Notes: generated by a model not told the origin, from the letters alone. A stretch of DNA of 7,462 nucleotides from Bacteroidales bacterium UBA1215 (GCA_002309475.1 DBXJ01000050.1:1-7462), one strand, 5' to 3'. Counted from the first letter of the stretch, positions 1 through 5,770 are shown. Numbers and translations: made by a program.

Positions 1-246
1 CAATCGGAAAATGATAATATACTTGTATATAGTAACAATCGACAAATATGGATTAAAAATCCTGATATGAAGGCGTTTAAACAAGTAGTTATATATGATA
101 TCACAGGCAGAATAGTGGGACAATACCATTTTGTAGCGGATAATATAATAGTTTTGGATACTTATCTGCCGAAAGGCTTATACATTGTTCGTATGTTGAT
201 GCAAGACAATAGCGGTATGGTAACTAAAAAAGTACTTATTCAATAG
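1..246 (+). CDS. 3' fragment of a T9SS cargo protein (type A sorting domain)
   Basis: Partial gene running in from the left edge; 81 codons are visible before a TAG stop. The fragment reads as the end of a type IX secretion C-terminal sorting domain: a beta-rich stretch with the hallmark 'VVIYDITGRIVGQ' (about codons 29-41), then 'LPKGLYIVRM' (codons 58-67), and a basic end 'TKKVLIQ'. Family knowledge: such domains direct export through the outer-membrane T9SS translocon and are then usually cleaved, leaving the cargo surface-bound or secreted. The catalytic or adhesive part lies outside the window, so the protein's job cannot be read. A palindrome and a strong terminator follow, so the gene ends its transcription unit. 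The next gene has the same type of sorting domain but only loosely similar sequence, so this does not look like a recent tandem duplication. Confidence 0.85.
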   Translation, partial: QSENDNILVYSNNRQIWIKNPDMKAFKQVVIYDITGRIVGQYHFVADNIIVLDTYLPKGLYIVRMLMQDNSGMVTKKVLIQ

Positions 247-247
247 T

Positions 248-265
248 TAACAAGATATCTTGTTA
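248..265. repeat. 18-bp perfect palindrome just after a stop codon
   Basis: TAACAAGATATCTTGTTA is fully self-complementary and starts two bases after the TAG of the preceding gene. It has no loop, so as DNA it looks more like a dyad for a dimeric protein than a terminator. The half-site TATCTTGTT recurs at 4632-4640, again just after a stop codon (that of the restriction enzyme). The role is unknown. Confidence 0.5.
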
Positions 266-291
266 GGCATTGCTTGACAGATTCTAAATAT

Positions 292-320
292 ACGGAGTTC
301 TTTGGAACTCCGTTTTTTTT
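292..320 (+). terminator. Intrinsic terminator of the first T9SS gene
   Basis: Perfect 9-bp stem ACGGAGTTC (292-300) with GAACTCCGT (305-313), a TTTG loop, and an unbroken run of eight T (313-320). Placed 46 nt after the stop codon, it closes the upstream transcription unit. Confidence 0.93.
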
Positions 321-396
321 GTCTGCACAGAATAGGGCTGTTTGCACACATTCTTAAATTTTTAACAATTTTTTCTCTCTCTATTAAAAAATATTG

Positions 397-404
397 TATT
401 TTTG
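397..404 (+). promoter_or_regulatory. Bacteroidota -7 promoter box for the 592 gene
   Basis: TATTTTTG fits the Bacteroidota primary sigma consensus TAnnTTTG. A start about 7 nt downstream would fall near 411, at the beginning of the structured leader. No clean TTG -33 element is visible at the expected distance; the upstream area is A/T-rich with a short CT repeat (375-382). Confidence 0.65.
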
Positions 405-410
405 CAAATC

Positions 411-494
411 GACAATAGTGCCAAAGGGAATAAGTTATCGGTATAACACTATAAATTCTTATTCCAAAGCGGCAAGATTTTTTGCCGATTTTTT
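411..494 (+). promoter_or_regulatory. Candidate pseudoknot leader RNA (riboswitch-like or sRNA)
   Basis: Starting at the predicted transcription start, two perfect stems interlock as an H-type pseudoknot. Stem 1 is ATAGTG (415-420) with CACTAT (447-452). Stem 2 is GGAATAAG (427-434) with CTTATTCC (458-465). The connecting loops are 6, 12 and 5 nt, and the 12-nt loop can form a small TTAT/ATAA hairpin. A terminator-like hairpin follows within 4 nt (470-494). A compact fold followed by a terminator is the layout of a riboswitch with its expression platform, but an independent ~84-nt sRNA is equally possible. I do not recognise it as a named family. A similar sequence occurs at 4781-4809. The region is AT-rich, so chance pairing must be considered. 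Confidence 0.45.
470..494 (+). terminator. Terminator-like hairpin inside the leader of the 592 gene
   Basis: CGGCAA (470-475) pairs with TTGCCG (482-487) and is followed by A and six T (489-494). It lies between the promoter and the start codon at 592, so it would give premature termination (attenuation) or define the 3' end of an sRNA. The 3' arm TTGCC could instead pair with GGCAA at 533-537 further down the leader, and the 5' arm GGCA (471-474) with TGCC (419-422). Both pairings would disrupt the terminator. Confidence 0.6.
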
Positions 495-497
495 GTT

Positions 498-560
498 GAT
501 ACTTTTTTGAAGAAAAAATCTTTTTGTTTTTCAGGCAACAAAATAACCCAAAAAAGTATC
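498..560 (+). repeat. 11-bp perfect inverted repeat in the leader of the 592 gene
   Basis: GATACTTTTTT (498-508) is exactly complementary to AAAAAAGTATC (550-560), enclosing 41 nt. In RNA this would be a long stem whose base ends 31 nt before the start codon. TTTTGTTG (491-498) can also pair with CAACAAAA (536-543), so several folds compete. Confidence 0.5.
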
Positions 561-591
561 TTCTATAAGAAAGAATAAAAAAACACCAGTC

Positions 592-1776
592 ATGAAAAAG
601 TTATTTCTAACATCGGTTTTGTTGGGACTCTTGGCAAGGGGTTTTGCACAATGTCCTAATTTGGATTTAAGCTACGGCAATCTGACCAATTGGCAATGCT
701 ATGTTGGAGGATGCTCCAGTGGTAATTATTATAAGACTCTATCAACACCAATACAAGGCAGACACACTGTTTTGGAAATAACTTCTTTAATGTTATCCAA
801 TAATCTTTATGATGAACACTGTAATGCCATTAAGAAAATTCCGGATGGATATAGCTATTCATTAAAATTAGGCAATGATCAATGCGGAGCAGAAACAGAG
901 GCAGTATCGTACAGAATGACAGTGGATAGCAGCAACTCTTTGCTGATATTGTCATTTGCTTATGTGATGCAGGAAACTCATGTTTCTGCAGATATGCCGA
1001 GATTCACTATGAATATATATGATACAAACTGGAATATATTAAATGTTCCTTGTTGCAATAATAATTTTGTAACTGCTCAAGGTTTGTCTGAATTGGCATG
1101 TTCAGACAGTATTGTTGCAAGAAACTGGACAACCATTGGTTTTAGTTTGGAAAGTTTGATAGGACAGACTATTATTATCTTTTTTGAGACCCGAGATTGT
1201 ACTTTAGGCGGTCACTATGGATATGCATATTTAGCATGCGCATGCCAACCTATGTCAATCAACTATACTTATAATGCAAATAGTGGTGTGGCACGTTTAA
1301 GGGCACCGGATGGGTTTAATACCTATCAATGGAAGCGTTCTTCACAGCCCAATTGGTCTGTTTCCACTCAACAAATTAACCTTAAAAACCCATTGGACGG
1401 AGAAGAGTTTACTTGTACACTTACCTCAGCACTTGGTTGTTCTCATACTCTTAAAGCTGTGATAGAAAAGACTCCTATCGATAGTAGCGATTTGGGAGTA
1501 ATATATCAAGGTGTCAATGCAATGAGTTTGGAACAAAACATTCCTAACCCTGCCCATACACAAACAGTTGTCAACTATACAGTTCCAGCAGACGGTAGAG
1601 TAGTATTTACATTGACAAGCATTACAGGACAGGTAATCACAACCACCACACAAGAAGCAGAAGCAGGACGCAACAGCGTGGTATTCAACACCGGAAACAT
1701 GGCAGCCGGCATTTACTTCTACACTATGGATTTCAATGGTCAACGCTTAACCAAGAAGATGACTGTTAAGAAATAA
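592..1776 (+). CDS. Secreted T9SS cargo protein (adhesin-like, type A sorting domain)
   Basis: 394 residues. A signal peptide (MKKLFLTSVLLGLLARGFA, predicted cut before Q20) sends it to the periplasm. Residues 20-220 form a Cys-rich domain with motifs seen in Bacteroidota secreted adhesin-like proteins: an early 'CPNLDLSYGNLTNW', the 'KIPDGYS' and 'KLGND' pattern in the middle, 'DCTLGGHYGYAYLACAC' at its end (about 203-219). A short Ig/PKD-like stretch follows (about 225-295, 'YQWKRSS' and 'FTCTLTSALGC'). The C-terminus is a classic T9SS type A sorting domain from 'LEQNIPNP' (313-320) through 'SITGQVI' and 'MAAGIYFYTM' to 'KKMTVKK'. The inferred role is a surface-bound or released protein that binds a ligand or surface; no catalytic motif is visible. 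An A-rich leader precedes the ATG. Expression may be set by the pseudoknot and terminator in the leader. The gene stands alone, with a terminator on each side. Confidence 0.9.
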   Translation: MKKLFLTSVLLGLLARGFAQCPNLDLSYGNLTNWQCYVGGCSSGNYYKTLSTPIQGRHTVLEITSLMLSNNLYDEHCNAIKKIPDGYSYSLKLGNDQCGAETEAVSYRMTVDSSNSLLILSFAYVMQETHVSADMPRFTMNIYDTNWNILNVPCCNNNFVTAQGLSELACSDSIVARNWTTIGFSLESLIGQTIIIFFETRDCTLGGHYGYAYLACACQPMSINYTYNANSGVARLRAPDGFNTYQWKRSSQPNWSVSTQQINLKNPLDGEEFTCTLTSALGCSHTLKAVIEKTPIDSSDLGVIYQGVNAMSLEQNIPNPAHTQTVVNYTVPADGRVVFTLTSITGQVITTTTQEAEAGRNSVVFNTGNMAAGIYFYTMDFNGQRLTKKMTVKK

Positions 1777-1797
1777 CACTATTTTTAGATTAACATG

Positions 1798-1827
1798 AAA
1801 AGGGCAACCGGAAGGTTGCCTTTTTTT
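1798..1827 (+). terminator. Intrinsic terminator of the 592-1776 gene
   Basis: GGCAACC (1803-1809) pairs with GGTTGCC (1814-1820) around a GGAA (GNRA-type) loop, followed by seven T. The A-run just upstream can extend the stem into the T-run. Confidence 0.93.
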
Positions 1828-1899
1828 ATCATAAGATGCAAGTGAACCAACTATCAAAATTTTACCTGTTTTTTCTTCCGGTATTTGAAAAAATAATTG

Positions 1900-1907
1900 T
1901 ATCTTTG
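1900..1907 (+). promoter_or_regulatory. Bacteroidota -7 promoter box for the structured leader
   Basis: TATCTTTG matches TAnnTTTG. Transcription would start near 1914, giving a leader of about 300 nt before the restriction-enzyme gene. No TTTG lies at the usual -33 distance (the nearest, 1884-1887, is too close). I see no other consensus -7 box between here and 2211. Confidence 0.6.
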
Positions 1908-1914
1908 CAAAAGT

Positions 1915-1941
1915 TTTTCCCGCTTATTGTAAACGGGAAAA
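1915..1941 (+). repeat. Hairpin at the very 5' end of the leader
   Basis: TTTTCCCG (1915-1922) pairs with CGGGAAAA (1934-1941) over an 11-nt loop. A run of eight T (1949-1956) follows after a 7-nt gap, so it is not a standard terminator. At the predicted 5' end it could protect the RNA or be a weak pause or termination site. Confidence 0.5.
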
Positions 1942-1974
1942 CAAGTTCTTTTTTTTAACAAGCATTACTATTAT

Positions 1975-2166
1975 TTCGCGTTCGAAAAGAAAAAAGCCTA
2001 GGAAACTGATTTCTCTACGAAACGGAACATGCTTCACGGATGTGCCTTTATAAGACATTCCACTTACAGTCAAAATAGTTCATACTTAGTGTGAACTCTA
2101 TGACTGTAAGGCGGAGGTTCTTCCTAGGCTCCTTCGTGAACGCGAATAGAGGTTCACACCTTTTTT
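1975..2166 (+). ncRNA. Large structured RNA: leader of the restriction gene or independent sRNA
   Basis: About 190 nt with nested perfect stems. P1 is TTCGCGTTC (1975-1983) with GAACGCGAA (2138-2146). P2 is AGCCTAGGAA (1995-2004) with TTCCTAGGCT (2121-2130). P3 is CTTACAGTCA (2063-2072) with TGACTGTAAG (2101-2110), capped by AGTTCATAC (2077-2085) with GTGTGAACT (2089-2097, one G-U). A side hairpin at 2038-2061 is possible. Three perfect 9-10 bp stems in nested order argue strongly for a functional RNA. The long closing helix, internal loop and terminal hairpin recall 6S RNA, and Bacteroidales have a 6S-like class, but I cannot confirm identity by eye. The alternative is a cis-regulatory leader, favoured by its place 45 nt before the nuclease gene and by the switchable 3' end. 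No reading frame of note lies inside. Confidence 0.65.
2148..2166 (+). terminator. Short terminator-like hairpin at the 3' end of the structured RNA
   Basis: AGAGGT (2148-2153) pairs with ACCTTT (2158-2163, one G-U) around TCAC, with six T at 2161-2166. The stem is short, so termination would be partial. Its 5' half is also complementary to 2089-2100, the 3' arm of the upstream terminal hairpin, over 12 bp with one bulged base. That alternative would act as an antiterminator. Confidence 0.45.
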
Positions 2167-2177
2167 GTGTCCGTAGT

Positions 2178-2209
2178 GATTGATAGTCATGCACAAAAAA
2201 CTATCAATC
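2178..2209 (+). promoter_or_regulatory. 10-bp inverted repeat touching the nuclease start codon
   Basis: GATTGATAGT (2178-2187) is exactly complementary to ACTATCAATC (2200-2209), with a 12-nt loop. The 3' arm ends one base before the ATG at 2211, so as RNA the hairpin covers the ribosome-binding region and would reduce translation. As DNA it could be an operator for a dimeric repressor. No separate controller gene is seen in the window. Confidence 0.6.
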
Positions 2210-2210
2210 T

Positions 2211-4625
2211 ATGGGTATAAAATCGGAAGAGGTAAACTACAAAAAGAATTTTTGCCTGAAGTATTTTGGCAAAGATGGTTGGGATTTGGATGTTTTGAAA
2301 GAAGTTGACGTTCTTTTGAAAGATAAGAAAGGTAACCATATCCTATATATTGAGTCCAAATATATAATAGCCAACGAAACCGACCGCAGACAAGCCTTTG
2401 CGCAGACAATCCTCACCAACAAAAAACAGGCAAACATTTTAAGCCGTGTCGCACTAATCTATCAAGATAAGGATAACAACGATATTCTTGAATTGATAGA
2501 CTGTACTAACAATTCGGTGATGTATAACAACGACATAAATTGGGAAAAAGAGAAGCCAAGCCAACCCTCAAAAGATGCCATTGACCGCATTAATGACCGT
2601 ATAAGTGGCAGAATTACTCAATATATCAATGATGAGATAAAAGAATTTTATAAACTATTCGAAAAACAAGGCGATACCCAAATAGCCATTACAGAGAAGA
2701 ATGTTAATGTTGTTTACAATCAATGGAAAAACAATGTTAAGTTTACTAAAGATGTTGAAGATGAGCAAGATTTGATAAACCTTTTCCTTGTGGATATTCT
2801 TAACGGAACAAATTACAAGAAAGATGTAGTAGATGAAAACGGACTATTTGGAGGACAAACCACAGAGCAAGATTTGATTCGAGAAGGCACAAATTTGAGC
2901 CACTACGAGATAAATTACTCAAACGATAAAATCAGGATTTTGTATGAAGGAAAAGAAAACTCAATCTTTTATACAATCGCTGATAGTGAACAATACGCTT
3001 TCTTTTGGCGTAAATACCAACGTCCGCCTGAGAAAAATGAGTTTTTGAAAATCCTTGAACACTCGGCTTCTCTTTACACGGATAAATACAGGCGTGATAA
3101 TGGCGGAGAATACACACCGAGTTGTTTTGTCGAGAAACAGAATGAGATTCTTGCGAAACACTACGATTTGAATGAGTTTATAGTGTTCGACCCTTGCGCA
3201 GGCGTGGGCAACCTTGAAAACCAATTCGGCAAAGACTACAAGCAGTACTGCTATCTGTCCACATTGGAACAAATGGATGTTGACATTTGTAAGATAAAGG
3301 GGTTTGAAAATGCTGTTCAGTTCGACTATCTGAAAAATGACGAGCAGCCAAAATGGAAACACGGCGGCACGCCGCTCGGAATTGACGAGATATGCAGGCG
3401 AGAGAACCGAAAACTTATGGTGATTATGAATCCGCCGTATCAAAACGTAAAAGGGAAGAAAAACAACCTTGCCATTGAGTTTTTTAATAAAGTGCTGGAA
3501 CTCAAACCGCAAGTGATTGTGTTTTATTATATGACCGAAAGTTTTTTGCGTAGCGAAATAGAGCATTACATAAAATCAGAGTATAAAATTGTGTCGCATG
3601 TTTTTAGCAATGCAAAAACGACTTTTTTATTGTCGGAATGGCCTATTTCTCAAGTGATTTTTGATAAAGATAAAGGCGATGAAATCAATGTTGCTGCAAT
3701 AAAAGCCGACCGATATGAGTTGAAAAAGAAAACTGACAAATTATTGTTTATAAAGACATATACCTATGACAATTCAAGACAGGGATTGATATATAGTATT
3801 GATGAGAAAATCAAGGAAAATGAGAAAGGTCTTATTCTTGGTGGTTACAGTTATCCGAACACGGGTTATAGCATAAATCTCACAAACAAGACCAAGAAAA
3901 AAAACGACCTTGTAACAACAAACAATATTATGTATTGTTTGATTTCAAAAGGTTTGATATTCAACACTCACGACCCTTATTTTGCACGAAACCAATATGT
4001 ACATAAAGGAACATTTGACGAACTTTCGGAAGAGTTAAAATGCGATGCTATTATGCACTCTTTGTTTTACAAAAACTGTGCGTTTACCAATAAAGGAAGG
4101 AAGAATTACATAGTACCGTTTACAGCCATAGAGTTAGGCTGTCCTAAAAACGATTTGAATGTGCTTTATCCCGAAAAACAAGAGATTGATTTGTTTACAC
4201 AAGCAAGTGTTGAGATTGAAAATCCTTTTGATTTCAGAGCGTTTATGTCGCAATTTGATTTTTCAGAAGAAGCCAAAGACTTATACAAAGCAGCTCTTGC
4301 GATAGCGAAATTCTATCATAGTTCAAATGAATATGCGGACAAAGATTGGAATGATAGTTTTTATGATATTACAAATACCATTATGGGAAAAGACGTGGAT
4401 TCTTTCAAGGAAGCGGAGAATGTGAAAGGTAAAAGAATCTCAAAAATGAAAACCACCAAAGGCTCATTACCATTTAAGGATATAAATATGAAATTTGTTG
4501 TAGAATCAGCCTACTTACCGATATTTGACAAATTCTTTAAGGTAAGACGCACACTTGGAGAGAAAATCAACAAGCAATTACTTGACGCAGGTTTGTTGTT
4601 GTGGGAGAGGGGGAATTTGTATTAA
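2211..4625 (+). CDS. Single-chain restriction-modification enzyme (type IIG-like, Eco57I-type)
   Basis: 804 residues joining nuclease and DNA methyltransferase. Residues 1-110: PD-(D/E)XK nuclease fold with 'KEVDVLL' (D33) and 'YIESKY' (E48-x-K50). About 115-290: helical connector. About 290-500: gamma-class N6-adenine methyltransferase in the usual order, with the motif X-like 'GGEYTPSCFV' from G298, the S-adenosylmethionine site 'FDPCAGVGNL' (F326-L335), and catalytic 'NPPY' (N407-Y410). The remaining ~300 residues fit a target-recognition region. Family knowledge: such enzymes methylate one adenine in an asymmetric site and cleave at a fixed distance, so no separate specificity subunit is needed. 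It is shorter than many IIG enzymes but all key residues are intact, so it is probably active. ATG 2211 is the only start, since an in-frame stop lies at 2184-2186. Base use looks more AT-rich than in the protease gene downstream, consistent with horizontal transfer. Control is likely through the structured leader and the start-codon hairpin. The recognition sequence cannot be inferred. Confidence 0.85.
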   Translation: MGIKSEEVNYKKNFCLKYFGKDGWDLDVLKEVDVLLKDKKGNHILYIESKYIIANETDRRQAFAQTILTNKKQANILSRVALIYQDKDNNDILELIDCTNNSVMYNNDINWEKEKPSQPSKDAIDRINDRISGRITQYINDEIKEFYKLFEKQGDTQIAITEKNVNVVYNQWKNNVKFTKDVEDEQDLINLFLVDILNGTNYKKDVVDENGLFGGQTTEQDLIREGTNLSHYEINYSNDKIRILYEGKENSIFYTIADSEQYAFFWRKYQRPPEKNEFLKILEHSASLYTDKYRRDNGGEYTPSCFVEKQNEILAKHYDLNEFIVFDPCAGVGNLENQFGKDYKQYCYLSTLEQMDVDICKIKGFENAVQFDYLKNDEQPKWKHGGTPLGIDEICRRENRKLMVIMNPPYQNVKGKKNNLAIEFFNKVLELKPQVIVFYYMTESFLRSEIEHYIKSEYKIVSHVFSNAKTTFLLSEWPISQVIFDKDKGDEINVAAIKADRYELKKKTDKLLFIKTYTYDNSRQGLIYSIDEKIKENEKGLILGGYSYPNTGYSINLTNKTKKKNDLVTTNNIMYCLISKGLIFNTHDPYFARNQYVHKGTFDELSEELKCDAIMHSLFYKNCAFTNKGRKNYIVPFTAIELGCPKNDLNVLYPEKQEIDLFTQASVEIENPFDFRAFMSQFDFSEEAKDLYKAALAIAKFYHSSNEYADKDWNDSFYDITNTIMGKDVDSFKEAENVKGKRISKMKTTKGSLPFKDINMKFVVESAYLPIFDKFFKVRRTLGEKINKQLLDAGLLLWERGNLY

Positions 4626-4654
4626 ATCAGGTATCTTGTTTTAACACATTCATT

Positions 4655-4683
4655 TTGAGTGATTCACGCAAACTCAGTTTTTT
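4655..4683 (+). terminator. Weak candidate terminator after the restriction gene
   Basis: TGAGT (4656-4660) pairs with ACTCA (4672-4676) over an 11-nt loop, and six T follow (4678-4683). The stem is short and the loop large, so efficiency is doubtful, but it sits 30 nt after the stop codon. Confidence 0.45.
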
Positions 4684-4780
4684 GATGTAAGGATGTTTGA
4701 CGAGTTAACAAAAACATGTGTATACAAACCCAACAACCGAAGCAGAATAAAAAGATATTTCCAATTGCCAAATGTTATGC

Positions 4781-4881
4781 CAAACACACAATAGAGCCAA
4801 AGGTAATAAATAGTTAGATACTATTTCATGTAATAGGGTGGTGTTCTCGGGAGATGCTTTCGGGATGCTATTCTATTATCC
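4781..4881 (+). repeat. Second copy of the 405-433 leader motif, with similar folding potential
   Basis: 4781-4809 matches 405-433 at 24 of 29 positions without gaps; the core runs ACAATAG, one base, GCCAAAGG, one base, AATAA. A related pseudoknot can be drawn. Stem 1 is AATAG (4790-4794) with CTATT (4821-4825). Stem 2 is 4802-4813 with 4868-4881, 12 bp with two single-base bulges. At one differing core position (G428 versus T4804) the partner differs to match (C464 versus A4878). No consensus -7 box lies at the equivalent upstream position, so this copy may be silent, or transcribed by read-through from the restriction gene. Inside it, 4847-4858 and 4860-4869 form an imperfect tandem duplication (TCGGGAGATGCT / TCGGGATGCT). 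The rest of 4626-5047 not listed separately holds nothing I recognise. Confidence 0.4.
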
Positions 4882-4937
4882 GCATATTCAATCATAAGGA
4901 TGATGGTTTTGTAATATTTGTTGCCGCTGTTTAACAT
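4821..4937 (-). CDS. Possible small ORF, 38 residues, on the minus strand
   Basis: Reads from an ATG at 4937 to a TAG at 4821. The N-terminal half is ordinary (MLNSGNKYYKTII), and the C-terminal part is basic and proline-rich (SRKHLPRTPPYYMK). It overlaps the predicted RNA-like repeat on the other strand. No promoter or ribosome site is evident, and it has no recognisable domain. It is recorded only because it fills most of an otherwise empty intergenic stretch and has a non-random look at its end; it may simply be the antisense of a repeat. Confidence 0.15.
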   Translation of the reverse strand: MLNSGNKYYKTIILMIEYADNRIASRKHLPRTPPYYMK

Positions 4938-4950
4938 CTTTCAATTATAG

Positions 4951-4977
4951 ATTTTTTTATTTTTTTATTTTTTTTTT
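4951..4977 (+). repeat. T-rich tract upstream of the 5048 gene promoter
   Basis: Runs of seven, seven and ten T separated by single A residues, ending ten bases before the -33 box. It could act as an UP-like element, or as a slippage tract that changes promoter spacing or strength. Confidence 0.6.
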
Positions 4978-4986
4978 GTCCATTTG

Positions 4987-5016
4987 TTTGTATATCAAAA
5001 AAATATTGTAATTTTG
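4987..5016 (+). promoter_or_regulatory. Full Bacteroidota promoter for the 5048-7208 gene pair
   Basis: TTTG (4987-4990), an 18-nt spacer, then TAATTTTG (5009-5016) matches the TTTG / TAnnTTTG consensus. Transcription would begin near 5023, leaving a short A/T-rich leader of about 25 nt before the ATG at 5048. Confidence 0.75.
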
Positions 5017-5047
5017 TGGCGTCAAGTTCATCAATATTAAAATAACT

Positions 5048-5770
5048 ATGAAAAAGAAATTAGTTTTACTTGCTGTTATTTGTATTTGTGTTTCTGCAAA
5101 AGCACAGTTGATTGCGGAAATGGAATTGTTGATTCCGCATTATTATCCGGGTGAAGTGTATTTTAAAGACGGACATCACGAAGAATATGTCGAAGTGGAG
5201 TTGCCGAGAGTCGGTAAAAGTAAGTTGAGTGTCAAGAAGTATGATTCTGACAAGAAACGCACGACTATAGAAGCCGAAGATATTATCTGTATCAAGATTT
5301 GGCATAAGGATTTTCCCGACAAAGTGCATGTGCTGTATTATGTACACGCCAAGAAATATCTGTTGAATAATGAACATCAATGGGGGACTCCGATAATGGG
5401 CAATTCATGGGGCGTTGTTTATCAATGTGAAATGAACTACAAGATGAATAATAAAACCGGAGAATTGGGCTTTGTTAAATTTGTGGGCGGAAAATCTCCC
5501 GACACGCCGACACTCTATTACCTGATGCGACCTGTTTGGCAGGAAGCACAATTGGTGATGTGGGACGAAATTTTGGTTCCCAAAAAGAAAGCTGCAGAAA
5601 TATTTGCAGAGAACGAAGAAATCTCCCAAGCCATATTAGATGGTAAGTTGTCAGGTGAGGATATGGAGTATATTTTGGATGAAATGGCAGGCGGACAAAA
5701 GGAAAAGTCGCTTGACACAAAACCTGCTTCGGAATCTGAACAAAACGGCGAAATCGGAGACGATGAATAA
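5048..5770 (+). CDS. Secreted protein of unknown function, partner of the downstream protease
   Basis: 240 residues. A typical signal peptide (MKKKLVLLAVICICVSAKA) has a predicted signal-peptidase I cut before Q20. There is no lipobox at that site, so it is likely periplasmic or exported rather than a lipoprotein. I do not recognise the family. Residues 25-110 look beta-rich with 'GEVYFKDGHHEEYVEVELP' and 'TIEAEDIICIKIW', a pattern of a strand-turn-strand domain that sets a value then addresses it; no catalytic motif is visible. Residues 180-215 are helical and charged, and the tail is acidic (ends 'GEIGDDE'). It has no T9SS sorting domain. It is the first gene after a clear promoter and ends 13 bp before the likely start of the serine protease, so the two are almost surely co-transcribed. 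A substrate, chaperone or inhibitor of the protease is possible, but this is inference from position only. Confidence 0.8.
   Translation: MKKKLVLLAVICICVSAKAQLIAEMELLIPHYYPGEVYFKDGHHEEYVEVELPRVGKSKLSVKKYDSDKKRTTIEAEDIICIKIWHKDFPDKVHVLYYVHAKKYLLNNEHQWGTPIMGNSWGVVYQCEMNYKMNNKTGELGFVKFVGGKSPDTPTLYYLMRPVWQEAQLVMWDEILVPKKKAAEIFAENEEISQAILDGKLSGEDMEYILDEMAGGQKEKSLDTKPASESEQNGEIGDDE

Noticed and set aside
1975..2146. Retron-like ncRNA (flanking inverted repeats around hairpins)
   Set aside because: No reverse transcriptase gene is present; the downstream protein has nuclease and methyltransferase motifs and no YADD-type motif.
1975..2146. MITE or transposon remnant with terminal inverted repeats
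   Set aside because: The stems nest through the whole element as in an RNA, no clear target-site duplication flanks it, and no transposase trace is seen.
2189..2308. 39-codon upstream frame starting in the hairpin loop
   Set aside because: It overlaps the nuclease start in another frame and has no ribosome site; kept only as a remark on translational control.
2961..3566. 201-residue minus-strand frame
   Set aside because: It is antisense to the methyltransferase core, whose motifs are intact on the + strand.
3897..3904. Run of eight A in the restriction gene as a phase-variation tract
   Set aside because: Runs of this length are common in AT-rich lysine codons; no frame break is seen.
4693..4794. 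33-codon + strand frame after an AAGG-like site
   Set aside because: No recognisable content, and it ends inside the repeat motif; likely chance.
4798..4805. TACCTTTG -7 box on the minus strand
   Set aside because: No -33 element is visible, and it points away from the possible minus-strand ORF.
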